Part shown: positions 42,083 through 53,483 of the stretch, one piece after another
Layout of the letters: every line of letters starts with the position of its first letter
Numbering within the stretch: the stretch's first letter is position 1
Origin: Cytospora piceicola
Lineage: Eukaryota; Ascomycota; Sordariomycetes; Diaporthales; Cytosporaceae
Direction: 5' to 3'
Length of the DNA: 64,000 nt
Assembly (NCBI GenBank): GCA_023375675.1
Contig: JALQBC010000006.1
Location: forward strand, 930,001 to 994,000
Notes under the pieces: generated by a model
What the model was told of the DNA's origin: nothing
Database searches by the model: none
Seen by the model: the letters and a program-made list of their open reading frames with translations, nothing else
Translations under genes and position numbers: made by a program

Positions 42083-42669
42083 CGTCTGGTGTGTTGACGT
42101 GACCAGGGAACTTTATTCGAAGGAACCGGCTACAGAATGGCGGCTGGTCGAAGGCCAACCAGATCACATTAGCCCCAACAAGTTAATCATGACCGAATTG
42201 TGTTTATATTCCGGTCAAATGTGGGTAGTGATGTATGCAAGTAAGAAGCGACGATTAATGATTGATGACTGCTGTTGAGCGTGGTGGGTGGTGGGCGAGC
42301 TCACATGCCTGCACCCCCGCTGACCCGCTGCAAGCTTGCCGGGAGGTCCACTAAGCATCACCGATAAGAGTTTATCAAGCCTGTCTTACAGGGGCAGCCT
42401 TGCAACTAATGACCCCACGCTCCACCAAAAAGCACTTCTGGTCCAGACGCGTCTCCCGTTAAGCGTTAAGGCGCGTCAGGGTTCCCGTCCTTCATAATGG
42501 TCCTATCTTTCCGAACTTTAAGTGCCTAACCTCCAACATCAGGTCATATAATAGCACCACCACCAGCAAATTCGACCCGTTCGTTTGCTGATTCTGGCCC
42601 GATATTGGCCCTCAACCTCAATATTTCCACCAGTGGTTCACAGAGACACGGCTCACTCCATCAGCCAAA
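42083..42669. promoter_or_regulatory. Shared divergent promoter of VPS34 and NSE4
   Basis: 587 bp between divergent start codons, AT-richer than the flanking genes. No specific factor sites can be assigned from sequence alone. Confidence 0.6.
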
Positions 42670-43886
42670 ATGGAGTACGAAAATGACCTAGATGCGTATA
42701 ACCCGGATCAGTCGCTCGAGGAGCGCCGGAAGATCCAACAAGGAATCCGCTCCCTCGAAAAGGACATGCACGAGAACGCCGAGGAGTACATGAAGCCCGG
42801 CAGCGAGAAGCTCCGCGACACCCTCCAGAAGCTCGAAGACTACGCCAAGGACATCCGGCAGACCAACGAGGCCGCCATCGACTCCAAGGCCTTCCTCACC
42901 CTCTCGGACCTGCAGCACCGAAAGCTGCAGCGGCTCACGGCGGGGAGCCTGGGCAACGGCGTCGACCCGGACGAGTTCGTGTCCAAGTGCATCACGTACA
43001 TGCGCCGTGGGGCGGGGCTGGCGGACGGCGAGGACGACGAGCCCACGCACACGCAGCGCAACCGGAGGGAGCCCGTGCGGCGCGGCGCGATCGGGTCCGA
43101 TGATGACGACGACGAGGACGGCGCGGGTGGTGACATGATGGACTGGGCGCACCTTGGCCGATACGCGTGTATACCCAACGTGCGGAGACCTGCGATGCCG
43201 GGCTTTCTCCTGGGCCCCTTGTCAGTGGAGAAGAAGACCCGGAAGGTCGTTCAGAGGACAGCGCCCCTGCGGGTACGAGACCTCCAGGAGGTCCGCCCCG
43301 AGGTTCTGAATACGGAGGATCTGGCAAAGAACGAGAACGACCTCACGGCAGTCTGCAACAAGATCCTGAAGCAGCTGAAACGTGCCAGGGACTCTGCCAT
43401 TGCGGAACTGCAGAGGATAAATGATGATGACAACATGGACGACGACGACATGGCGCAGGCGATGGAGAGGTTAGGCATAGTCGAGTCAGGCAATGTTGAC
43501 TTTGTGCGGTTTTGTATCAATCCCAAGTCGTTTGGGCAGACTGTGGAAAACATGTTCTACGTCAGCTTTTTGATTCGCGAAGGTATGGTGGAGGTGCAAT
43601 ATGAGGAGAACGGATTGCCATCTCTCTGTAAGTCTTGGGTATCATATCGCAAAGACTTGGACTCTTACCTAACGACACATCCCCAGGTCCATCAACCGCA
43701 GGCGAGAAGGAACAAGCATCAGCAACGATGTCCAAGAACGGCACAATGAAACGTCAAGCAATCCTGTCGATCGACATACCGACTTGGAAGGATCTAATCC
43801 AAACTTTCAATATCAGGGATTCTATCATCGAGCATCGCAAAGAGGCTAAGATCGTCGGGCCTGGCGCCCGAGGGTGGTACAGCTAA
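42670..43886 (+). CDS. NSE4: SMC5/6 complex kleisin subunit Nse4
   Basis: Two exons, 42670-43627 and 43687-43886, with a 59-bp intron (donor GTAAGT, acceptor CCCCAG), 385 residues. Nse4 is the kleisin that bridges the Smc5 and Smc6 heads in the nuclear SMC5/6 complex for DNA repair and chromosome segregation. The N-terminal helices include RRKIQQGIRSLEKDMHENA and LRDTLQKLEDYAKDI, and KAFLTLSDLQHRKLQRL is the Smc-binding-like part. A disordered acidic linker with DDDDDED sits near residue 145, followed by DWAHLGRYACIPNVRRPAMPGFLLGPLSVEKK, and the Nse4 C-terminal winged-helix domain is rich in characteristic blocks (FVRFCINPKSFGQTVENMFYVSFLIREGM; then SIDIPTWKDLIQTFNIRDS). The second exon is essential: without it the C-terminal domain is truncated. 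Confidence 0.94.
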
Positions 43887-44735
43887 CCGGGAGATTCCGT
43901 CAACCGGTTGAGGCTTCCAAACTACCAAGGTACTTGGGGGCAATCTTCTATTGTGTCTTCCTAACGACCTAAGATACATCAGCTACCTGATGAAGGCATA
44001 TGGCCACTCGAGAAGAAGCAAGTGGTAGGAAGGCTCGGTACGAGGCGACGATGAATGATACCAAGGCGTTTGGCGTTAGGAATTCGATTTGGCGACACGC
44101 AAGACCAAGGGTTCTCAATTGCACGAAAGAGATGCGATTGAAAGTCCCTTTACAACGCATAAGCATTTTGACCGAGCTGTATATACTCACTCACTCTTAG
44201 CTAAAGCGCTCGAAGAGCTGGTCGTGCTCGTTGGGACATGGAGTATGGCTATTGAATGCGAAATGGTGCCTTTTCAAAGGCAAAGACCAACTTCTCATTT
44301 TCCCATTCGACGGTGAACATATTACTTACTAACTCGAGGCAATGCATAGTTGCGTCGAGTACGCCGCATCCATCCGTTGACAATGGGTTGTTCACGGCAG
44401 GATTCCATTGCAACTCACACTTCGCGTGCACAACAAAGACACCACGCTTTCCCGTTACTCACACCGTTCGCCGTTTCCGTCAACACAAGTTCTCACTGCC
44501 ACTTTTGCTGGTCATTCTCTTTATTCAAGTTTTCAAGGTCCAATTAATTCGGGACAATGGAAATGTACATTAGCATAAGAGCCGGTTCTTACCCTCGACA
44601 GGCGTCGATGTTTTGGACCAGACAAGAGAAGTATACAAAGTTTAATCTCCTGTATCGGGAGATGATCATTTCGTAGTAGAATATCTTCAAGAATCAAGAT
44701 CAATCGATATCTACTGGCCAATTATATACGCAAAA
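43887..44735. other. Intergenic, 849 bp
   Basis: 3' flank of NSE4 and promoter of the 1491-residue gene. No RNA gene, repeat or coding region is supported. Confidence 0.5.
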
Positions 44736-47700
44736 ATGTCACAATCAGTCGAAGACGAAGGGGACGAAGTCTCTGCGACGCCGTCTAATGCCCAGGGAAC
44801 ACCAGACGATCAAAGACAAAGTGGTGCACCAGCAACGATAACACCAGCACAACAGCTTCAACAGCAGACACCCGATGGGCCGGAGAGCTTCAGCAGGACA
44901 CGGCAAAACTTCACCCCCAGCACCGACAGCGGGCCATCCGCGCCGCGCTCGGGGCGGGGACGGGCGCGGACGTTGCCGACGATGGACCCCTTCATGGAAG
45001 AAGATGAGGAAGAAGAGAATGTGGGCAGCATACCAGACACGGGGTCCGCGGCGCAGCCACTGCCCGCGCGCGACCCCGTGCCGACACCGACGCGGGCCCC
45101 GCCACGGAGGAGCATATCCTTCGACTACTCGGTGCCCTCGGCCGATGCGCCGCTGCACTACCCCGACGAGACCAGGGTGCGCACGTCATCGATACTGCGG
45201 AACCCTGCGCCGCGGACCCCGGCGGTCGCTGCCCCTTCCCCTGTCTTTGCTTTCGCTCCTCCTCCTTCGGCTACGCTTCCTTCTGTCACCCCCCCTTCTC
45301 GTCCTTCGACTCCCGCTCCTGCCGGTGCTCCTTCCCCGTCAGGGGGGAGCCAGCCTGTTACGTCGCCAAATCCAACAAGGAGAAATCTGAACCCCTTCCC
45401 AGTGATCCGGAACTGGTGGTCCCCTCGAAAGAAAACAAGCCCAGAGCAGCGGCTGGGTCCCTCACCAGAGAACGTCAGTACTGCCACGGGTCATGGAGAA
45501 CAGGTAGTGCAAGCCGATGCGCAGGCCGAGACTGCTCAACCGCCGTCAGGGAGTGGTCGCGGTGGCCCTGAACCAGCAGAGGTTGCCGGTTGGGGAGACC
45601 ATGAACCGGCCGAATGGGAAAGTGGGGAGTGGGACCGTAGTGGCAGCAGCGAAGCCATTCCCTACGGTCCCAAAAGCAGGCTGTCTGTACGTCCAGGAAC
45701 ACGGACGTCCTGGGAGAGATCGGTTCGCGGCCAGGATGATTACGACTTCGACGGCCCGGATTCCCAGTCTAGGGTCCGCGCGAGGGCCTTCGACAAGGTT
45801 CTCGAGAAGGTTAGGACCGTGGGGCTCTTCCAGGACGAGAGGCTATTCGACAGGACCCGCTATCACGTGAGGACACAAGAGCCCAAGATAGACCTCGAGG
45901 TTCTCGACACCGTGAGCGACGAGAGCATCAGAACCATCCGCGAGTGGCTGATAGAGCATGGCCGGGACGCCCCGCAGGAGTTGCAGGACAGGTTCGTCGG
46001 CGAGGTGACGCGGGTTCTTGGGAGTGTGCGGGATGATATCGGGACGTTAGTCACCCAAGAGAGGACATACGTGAAGGATTTTGCCGACAACCTGGAAATC
46101 CTCCTCATGAGACCACCAGGCCGGACGAGATCTCACACCAGCAGGGCGTCGTCGGAAGGATCAGCTCCCCTACCAGAGAGCGACTATGAAGAACTTGATC
46201 GTGAGCGCTTGAGGAAATTGTCCAAGGAGGCCATTCTTGACTTCCTCTTCACAAGAGACGCGCAGAGGGCAGCTCACATCGCCAACTTGCAGGCCGTTTG
46301 CGAAAACCTTGAAGGGATGGTGGCGGATCGAGAGGAAGTAATCCAGCAGCAAGAGATTACCAGCATTGAGCAGGTTGCTACCGAGCAACAGCGGGTACAG
46401 GTAGCAATCGACTCGGTGATGGGCACTATACCGTCCAGAGAATTCATCCCAGGCAGGCCTACAGCAAGCCGGCAATCGAGCGGCAATACCAGGGCGCCGC
46501 GGAGCAGAGCCACCACCCTCATGACCAGCTCCTCTAGCGGATCTCAGAGGTTCCATGGTCCTGGTGTGCCCGGCGTCACCACTGGTTCTGCTCCCGCGAC
46601 TGCGCCCTTGACTGCGCCAGGAACTTCCCCGATGCCCATCGAGGCCATGGACCAGCCAGTAGACGAGTCTGCGGATCCAATACGCCAACAGTTACTTGAA
46701 GACTTGCAAGACATCTGGAGAAATGCAGAGACGGTAGATGAACTGTCCCACCGCTTCATAAGGGAGGCTGCCAGAGGTGCAAATATTCCAATCCGCCCCG
46801 GCATGGAGGAAGGGGGCAGGTTGAATTCGGCTGCACTTGAGTTTGCCACGGCCGAGTCCACAACTCCGGCGCAGTTAGTAGCACGGATCCAGCAAGTAAC
46901 AATGGAGAGGGATAGAGCCCGGAGGGCGGAGACTGAGGCCCAGGGCCAACTACTCTCACAAGCTGCCACGCAACAACAGCCTGTCATGCCTTCTACAGGT
47001 TTGATGAGACGAATCGCTGCACTCAGGGGGGGGCAGCAGCCCGCTTCCACCGCAATGGCTACTCCAGCAACACCTGCGCCGCCGACAGCGCCTCTGAACC
47101 ACTCTTCTCTGGTCAGACTGCTGCGCATCGTTTCCCAGCTAGCTGATGAGCTGTCTGGTTGCTCCAATGCGACCAGCAACCTTGCGCAGACGATGGCAAG
47201 GTGTGGAAGGATGAATACGGAAAGAAGCCCTGTACTGCCGGCGCTTAACAACCTGAGGGCTATCGTTCGAACTCTGCGAACTGTGAAACCGGAAAATCCA
47301 ACAGACAATGATATCTCTGGAGGAAACGAGATGTGGCAAGCGTTATATCTCGACGAACTGGAAGCGTACATGACACAAGTCAGGCGGCAAGTAACCCAGG
47401 CCATCGGCACACTGGATAGCAATGTGGGCGAGTGGTATCGCACCAACCAAGGAGGCAGCGACAACACTGGCAGCGATGCTCAGAGGCGGCGGTCGACACA
47501 AACGGGGCACGAAGACGGAGTAGAAAGGCCCAGTCAACAAAGTGAGGTCGCGCGTTCGGCAGCCGGGTCCACCAACGAGCATGCCGATGTGGTGAATGTG
47601 CGGCCTTTGATCGCCGGATGGCCCGCAAATCATCCAAACCAACCGTGCGAGCACTGCACGCCAGTTCTACAAGTCCCAGTAGGGCTCGGGGAGATCGATA

Positions 47701-49211
47701 TATGCGGGTGCACCTGTGGGACGGGGGATGGCGTCGAGGAAAGTGTAGAAGAATCAAGGTCGCAACGGAGTGGTCGCAGTGTAAGCTTTGCCGATGAGAG
47801 GCCGGGCATCCTCAGGAACGGAAGAAGAGGGACGAGACCCGGCCGGCTCGATCTGTCAACGGCAGAGTCGTACCGTTCCGGCTCCAGCAGAGGAGGCGGC
47901 AACCGGCCAAGCACGCCCCATCCGTTGGGATCAGCAAGCGCACGTGGCTCCGACCTTCCATCATTGGAAAGAGCAACATCCGTACCTCCTGTTCGCCATA
48001 ACTGCAACTGCAACTGTCGAAAAGGTGTACGTGTGGCTTACTTCATGTGCAGCAACGTGGCTGGACAGGTCGCAGAAGATGAGACTTCTCAAGCGCAAAT
48101 AGTTGATCGATCTCAGGCGGCTCGAGGCACTCAACCAGTTTCTGAGGAACCTCGGAGTATCGAAAGATGGATAGTTGGTGTGGCATCCGATATGGCCTCA
48201 TTGGTCGGATGGGGAAGTCCTTGGGGAACCTATGCCTCATCACACACGGCAGCACAAGATCCATCTCAAATTCCATTACCGCCATCAAGCGCGTCATCCT
48301 CCCGAACTCCGCCTCCAAGCGTGCCATCCGCTAGAATGTCACCTCACACTCCGCCAGGTCAGCCCCAGGCTCAGACTCCCCCAGGCCAGAGTCAAGCCCC
48401 AAGCCCTCGGCGTACACCTATCTTTCCTGAGACATCGGGAAGAAGAGGAAGACGTGCCACAGCACCTGCCAATCTCGGCAATCCCCTCACGTGTCTGCCT
48501 CGAGTTCCTGAGGCTGGCCCTGAAGACAATAATGTTCCCGCGGGCACTCGGGCTGTAGACGGAGGACACGGTGACGAACAACCTGCCGAAGAGCAGTCTG
48601 GATATGGCCAGCCCGGCGATCAACAGACAAATGACGACCAACCCGGTGTTACTGTTTCAGACGACCAGCAACCTGGCTCAGGACCTGCTTCTGAAGAAGC
48701 ACCAGCACCACCCGTACCGCAGCCTGCAACTAGAGGACCCATCCTCGGGGACCTCTTGCTCCACGATCCCTTCCTGGCAGTTCTGCACATGCTATGGAAC
48801 ATCATCCTCTTCTTCACATTCGAACAGCTGCGCAACTCCCTCGTGATCCTGTGGTTCTTCCTGTCCGCGGTGCGGTACTATGTGCGGCTGCTGCTGTACG
48901 TCGTGCTGCGCTTCCTAGCGGGACAGAACGTGGCATGCCCACGGGGACCCATTCTCCCGCGGTTCGAACTCTTCTCGCTGTTCTCTTGGATAGCACTCGT
49001 ATGGATCTCATCGATGAGTATCGCGCTGAACGAGGAGAGAAGGATCTGGCGCAATGCGAACCCGCAGATAGCACTGAGTTATTTCAGGGGGATGCCATAC
49101 CGCAGGCTGTACCCTTGGTGGACGTTCTACCTGGTAGACACCGACTTGATAGAGCCAGCTCTGGGTGGGCTGAGTGGATTGCTTCATGAGCGTCTGATAG
49201 TTCGAACTTGA
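44736..49211 (+). CDS. Unknown 1491-residue protein: disordered, two Cys clusters, C-terminal membrane domain
   Basis: An uninterrupted frame from a clear ATG. The N-terminal 350 residues are disordered and Pro/Ser-rich. RRSISFDYS (45104-45130) is followed by SSILRNPAP, and the same pairing recurs as GRSVSFADERPGILRN at 47770-47819. Residues 350-720 look more structured and helical (KVLEKVRTVGLFQDERLFDRT; a Gln/Glu-rich segment near 540-560). Two cysteine clusters follow, CEHC...CGCTC (about 47644-47720) and CNCNC...C (about 48000-48050). The last 150 residues are strongly hydrophobic: LAVLHMLWNIILFFTF, SLVILWFFLSAVRYYVRLLLYVVL and FSLFSWIALVWISSMSIAL, about three membrane helices, ending in a hydrophilic tail. 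A large cytosolic or nuclear region tethered to an internal membrane is the simplest reading. I do not recognise a family. A 44-bp intron at the CNCNC segment (GTGTAC...GACAG) is conceivable but not required. Confidence 0.75.
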   Translation: MSQSVEDEGDEVSATPSNAQGTPDDQRQSGAPATITPAQQLQQQTPDGPESFSRTRQNFTPSTDSGPSAPRSGRGRARTLPTMDPFMEEDEEEENVGSIPDTGSAAQPLPARDPVPTPTRAPPRRSISFDYSVPSADAPLHYPDETRVRTSSILRNPAPRTPAVAAPSPVFAFAPPPSATLPSVTPPSRPSTPAPAGAPSPSGGSQPVTSPNPTRRNLNPFPVIRNWWSPRKKTSPEQRLGPSPENVSTATGHGEQVVQADAQAETAQPPSGSGRGGPEPAEVAGWGDHEPAEWESGEWDRSGSSEAIPYGPKSRLSVRPGTRTSWERSVRGQDDYDFDGPDSQSRVRARAFDKVLEKVRTVGLFQDERLFDRTRYHVRTQEPKIDLEVLDTVSDESIRTIREWLIEHGRDAPQELQDRFVGEVTRVLGSVRDDIGTLVTQERTYVKDFADNLEILLMRPPGRTRSHTSRASSEGSAPLPESDYEELDRERLRKLSKEAILDFLFTRDAQRAAHIANLQAVCENLEGMVADREEVIQQQEITSIEQVATEQQRVQVAIDSVMGTIPSREFIPGRPTASRQSSGNTRAPRSRATTLMTSSSSGSQRFHGPGVPGVTTGSAPATAPLTAPGTSPMPIEAMDQPVDESADPIRQQLLEDLQDIWRNAETVDELSHRFIREAARGANIPIRPGMEEGGRLNSAALEFATAESTTPAQLVARIQQVTMERDRARRAETEAQGQLLSQAATQQQPVMPSTGLMRRIAALRGGQQPASTAMATPATPAPPTAPLNHSSLVRLLRIVSQLADELSGCSNATSNLAQTMARCGRMNTERSPVLPALNNLRAIVRTLRTVKPENPTDNDISGGNEMWQALYLDELEAYMTQVRRQVTQAIGTLDSNVGEWYRTNQGGSDNTGSDAQRRRSTQTGHEDGVERPSQQSEVARSAAGSTNEHADVVNVRPLIAGWPANHPNQPCEHCTPVLQVPVGLGEIDICGCTCGTGDGVEESVEESRSQRSGRSVSFADERPGILRNGRRGTRPGRLDLSTAESYRSGSSRGGGNRPSTPHPLGSASARGSDLPSLERATSVPPVRHNCNCNCRKGVRVAYFMCSNVAGQVAEDETSQAQIVDRSQAARGTQPVSEEPRSIERWIVGVASDMASLVGWGSPWGTYASSHTAAQDPSQIPLPPSSASSSRTPPPSVPSARMSPHTPPGQPQAQTPPGQSQAPSPRRTPIFPETSGRRGRRATAPANLGNPLTCLPRVPEAGPEDNNVPAGTRAVDGGHGDEQPAEEQSGYGQPGDQQTNDDQPGVTVSDDQQPGSGPASEEAPAPPVPQPATRGPILGDLLLHDPFLAVLHMLWNIILFFTFEQLRNSLVILWFFLSAVRYYVRLLLYVVLRFLAGQNVACPRGPILPRFELFSLFSWIALVWISSMSIALNEERRIWRNANPQIALSYFRGMPYRRLYPWWTFYLVDTDLIEPALGGLSGLLHERLIVRT

Positions 49212-51480
49212 CTTTGATATTTTTCGAGTATATAGTTATACCGGTGCAAAGAGCTGGAGAACGATGGGGTGAATGGTGTCATGCTTTATTCCGTATTCTT
49301 TGGTAGACCAAGGCGAATGTTTCGACCTGTTGCTTCTGTGACGGCTGCAGGTTCAATATACGAAATTATACAACTCGGGGCTCTTGAGAAACCATGATGA
49401 CCACCTCCAGTCTTCCTCCAAGGGTGTAAGCTGATCGAAAACAATCTTCGGATGATGTGGGCCACGTCATCCGAGTGATATGGAGATCGGACTGAGCGAG
49501 GGCTGCACCAGTAGGGACCAAAAGGGGGCAGATAAGATACGTAGCAAGGCTTGAGTCCAGTCAAAGCTCACAACCAAGCTTCCAAATGAGTGGATGAGAG
49601 GATAAGAAGGATGAGAAAGCCCAAGTGACGAAGCCATGGGCATGCTGTATCTTTCGGACTAATCCGGGAAAGGCTGTTAAAGCTCACTCACCCGGACTGA
49701 TTCGTGATCGATCAATCAACCATCAAGGTTCCAAGGCTGGTGCATGGGTTGGCGCGTGGGATGGGCTACTCAAGTCGAGGCACGTGTACCAGGTACGGGA
49801 TCCGTACAGGCTGGACAGGGAGGCTCGTGCGGCCCTTACATAAGGGCGGGTGCCATCTGACCTCTCCCCGCAATCTGCATGCGTGTCTCCCGTCCCGGAG
49901 CCAGAAGCGAGGCTTTGTTTATGCCCGAGGTATTGCAGTACCAGAGTACCTACTGTGCATAGTACACACATGGGCACCTGGGCAATTATGTAGCCTGCCG
50001 GGGCTGCCAGGCTGCCAGGTCCGTCCTTGGAGAGGTTGAAGTTGTGCTCGAAGTGCAGATGTTGCGAAATAGCAAGACGGCACCGAGTATGTTCTGTTTG
50101 AATGGAGATGATTGGCATTAGAATCAAGTGCCATGTTGTCATAAAGTCCAGATGTGCAAATGTCCTGGCTTCTCGAGACAGATAAGGTTCAACCGAATAT
50201 CAACCCATCCAAGCTCCAGGGCCCGTGGTCAGCGTACCCAGCCACTGTAACCGGTTCGAACCACCCCAAGCTTCCAGAGGTTGGTGGACCCTGCTTGCAT
50301 GTCAGCATGTCTGTCTGCATGTCTTGGACCTCGGGAGCTTCTCATGTTCCCATGGACCACCTGGACATCGCGGGCAACAAATGATAAGAGAGAAGGAGGC
50401 ATCATCGAATAAGATGTCTGAGGCGATGCCCACGATCTGCAGGAGCAGTTAGAGTGGAATTACATTCTCGTGCAAGAGGAGCCAGTGAACAGGGGATAAC
50501 GACTGCTGGTCTGTGGACGGTGAAGGTTGATGAAGTGTCTCGTCTGTGAATGGAAACAAACAACTCGATGACTGCATTGAGCTCCTGCAGGAGAGCTCGA
50601 GAGGGTCGATGAGTGAGGCTGGGTTGCTGAAACTGGAGCTCTTATCGCGGTGAGAACCCGGGAAGGTGCGTTATCACTGCACAGCAGTCGCACGGCAGCG
50701 GTCAGCCGGACGGTTTCACTGTGTGACTGTCTCACTATCTGCCTAGGTACCGATATCTTCAGCCTTTCCGCTTTCGGGGACCTCGGGACTCTTTGAGGTG
50801 GCCACGGGTGCTGGATGTGCATATGCCTTCCAAGGTTTTAGGTAGCATATTGATGCATTATATTGTACGGGGTAAATGCACCATACGATGCCTAGGTACC
50901 TATGTAGGCAGCAACTACCTCACTACCTCCTAAGTAGGTAGGTATCCTAGGTAGGTCAACTGGTAGCTAGTAGTCTGGGTACTATTGTAAGTGCCCAGGT
51001 GTCCGAAGTACCTGGATACCTCACTATGTCCAAGGTCTCAAGGGTCCCCCATCCTCTCGATGTTATCATAGTGGGGCCGTCCCCGGCCAACTGTACCCGG
51101 CAGCTGCCTCACGAGCTGCCTCAGGAGTTGCCTCGCAGGCCTCACTGAACATCCAGCGCTAGGTACCTATTGCTCAGTGCTCCCGGGCGCTCCTCAGTTC
51201 AGCTCTCCAGGCAATCACAGCTGCGCAATGCATGCGGCTTACCTACTTAGGTACCTAGGGTCCTTAGGTACCTAGGTACCTAGGTGGTTAATGCAGGTGG
51301 CGGGCGGCAGGCGAGCTGGTACTTGTGTACCTGTGACTTTTTGGCTCCACACGTGCTGCCACTTGCTACTGATGGCCGCCTTGGCCCCATCAGTCGTCAT
51401 CCTTAGTGGCCGATAACGTCTGATCCCGTGCCTTCCCTCTCGACTGATAACGCTCGAAGCTCCCCCAGCAACCACCCATT
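49212..51480. other. Intergenic, 2.3 kb
   Basis: No gene is supported. It holds several TACCTAGGTA clusters (50742-50752, 50890-50965, 51158-51170, 51240-51285). The GGTTCGAACC palindrome at 50251-50260 superficially resembles a tRNA T-loop but lacks the rest of a tRNA. Confidence 0.5.
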
Positions 51481-51745
51481 ACGCTGACCTTCTTCTACTC
51501 TCCGGTCCCCTTCCTCGTCCTCGTTCCTCTTCATCCTCTCTTCCTCCATCCATCTCCATCTCCATCTCCCATCACAACAAACACCTTTGCAGTCAACCTC
51601 TTTTTTTTCTTTCCATTTCATCTTCGTCCTTCTTGAAAGCATTGTTACCAGGGCCCTTCGCCTCTCAGTATCCTATCGGCCCTCTTCTTGACCACCTCGT
51701 CGCTGGTAGACAGATCGACTCAAGCCGTTCCTTATCATCGTCACA
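51481..51745 (+). promoter_or_regulatory. CT-rich promoter/leader of the subtilase gene
   Basis: The plus strand from about 51489 to 51570 is almost continuous pyrimidine with CCATCT repeats, then a CAACAAACA-type leader and a T run (51600-51608). CT-rich tracts next to the transcription start are typical of strongly expressed filamentous-fungal genes. The role is inferred. Confidence 0.5.
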
Positions 51746-53483
51746 ATGAGAGGCTTCACAGCCCTCTCTTTGGCAGCCTGCGCTGCGGCTGCTGTTGTTC
51801 CCTCCTTCAGCACTGGCACCATCCACAACGAGGCCGCTCCCCTCTTGTCCTCATCAAATGCCGACGCAATCCCCAACCGTTACATCATCAAGTTCAAGAA
51901 GCATGTGACTGACTCTCACGCTTCTGACCACCACACCTGGTTGAACTCGGTCCACACCACCAACCAAGAGCTCCGTGAGCTCGAGCTGCGGAAGCGCGGC
52001 GATTTCCCCCTTGTCGATGATGTCTTCGAGGGTCTGAAGCACACCTACAAGATCGGCGGCGCCTTCATGGGCTACGCCGGTCATTTCGATGACGCCACCA
52101 TCGAGCAGATCCGCATGCACCCCGATGTAAGCCTTCCTCCCAGCCTCATCATTCCGGACAGACGCATTATTGGTCACCTTGCCAAGCTATGTGGCAGTAT
52201 TGCTGGTCAATCAACATCGGCTAACTTGAGCTTTGCAACAGATCGAGGCTATTGAGCAAGATACCGTCGTGCACACGATGAAGTACGATGTCGAGGAAAC
52301 ATGTGATGGCGAGACCGAGAAGATGGCTCCCTGGGGTCTGGCTCGTGTCTCCCACCGCAAGCCCCTTTCTTTCGGTACCTTCAACAAGTACCTTTACTCC
52401 GATGATGGTGGCGAGGGCGTTGACGCATACGTGATCGACACTGGCACTAACACTGATCACGTCGACTTCGAGGGTCGTGCTCATTGGGGCAAGACCATCC
52501 CCTCTGGCGATGCTGATGCCGATGGTAATGGCCACGGCACGCACTGCTCTGGAACCATCGCTGGCAAGAAATACGGTGTCGCGAAGAAGGCAAACGTCTA
52601 CGCAGTCAAGGTCCTCCGCTCTAACGGCTCTGGTAGTATGGCCGACGTTATAGCTGGAGTCGACTTCGCTGCTACTGCTCACTTGGATCAGGTCCAGGCT
52701 GCCAAGGCTGGCAAGCGCAAGGGTTTCAAGGGCTCTGTCGCCAACATGTCCCTCGGTGGCAGCAAGGTCAAGATGCTCGACGAGGCTGTCAACGCTGCCG
52801 TCGATGCTGGTATGCACTTTGCTGTTGCCGCTGGCAACGACAACGCGGATGCCTGCAGCTACTCTCCCGCCGCTGCTGGAAAGGCCGTCACCGTCGGCGC
52901 CTCTGCCATCGACGACAGCCGTGCTTACTTCTCCAACTACGGAAAGTGCACCGACATCTTTGCCCCTGGTCTGAGCATCCAGTCTACGTGGATTGGAAGC
53001 AACCACGCGGTCAACACGATCTCGGGCACCTCCATGGCTTCTCCTCACATCTGTGGTCTCTTGGCCTACTACCTCTCTCTCCAGCCCGCGGCTGACTCTG
53101 AGTACTCTGTTTCTCCCGTCACCCCCAAGGAGCTCAAGTCCCAGATGCTCAGCATTGCCACCATCGATGCTCTGGATGATATCCCCAGCGACACCCCCAA
53201 CCTGCTTGCCTGGAACGGCGGCGGTTGCAGCAACTACAGCGCCATCCTTGAGGCTGGCAGCTACACCATCAAGTCATCGGACAAGAACACTGTCGCCGAT
53301 GATGATGTCCTGAAGTCTGTTTCGGAGCTCGAGAAGGCTATTGAAGCTGACTTCAAGGTCATCTCTGGCAAGGTCACCTCCGCTGGCGAGAGCTTCGCCA
53401 ACAAGGCTGAGAAGTTCTCCGAGAAGATCCACGCCATGGTTGATGAGGAGGTTAAGGAGTTCCTGGGCGAGATCACTGCCTAA
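51746..53483 (+). CDS. Subtilisin-like serine protease, vacuolar cerevisin (proteinase B) type
   Basis: Two exons, 51746-52126 and 52242-53483, 540 residues, phase 0 at a 115-bp intron (donor GTAAGC, acceptor GCAACAG). The S8 family protease is made as a zymogen. The signal peptide is MRGFTALSLAACAAAAVV, an I9 inhibitor propeptide lies at about 45-135 (NRYIIKFKKHV...), and the mature domain follows with the catalytic triad Asp193 (YVIDTGTN), His225 (GNGHGTHCSG) and Ser391 (ISGTSMASPH), plus the oxyanion Asn326 (AAGND). After the catalytic domain comes a C-terminal extension with an amphipathic, Lys/Glu-rich helix ending EEVKEFLGEITA, as in vacuolar Prb1/PepC proteins rather than short secreted proteinase K types. 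It is therefore probably a general vacuolar protease involved in autophagic turnover and zymogen activation. Codon use is strongly biased to C-ending codons, suggesting high expression. Confidence 0.94.

Noticed and set aside
50245..50265. GGTTCGAACC resembling a tRNA T-arm
   Set aside because: The flanking bases do not form a five-pair T stem, and no anticodon or acceptor stem is present upstream.
52221..53048. 275-codon minus-strand frame over the subtilase
   Set aside because: Antisense to exon 2 with all catalytic motifs on the plus strand.
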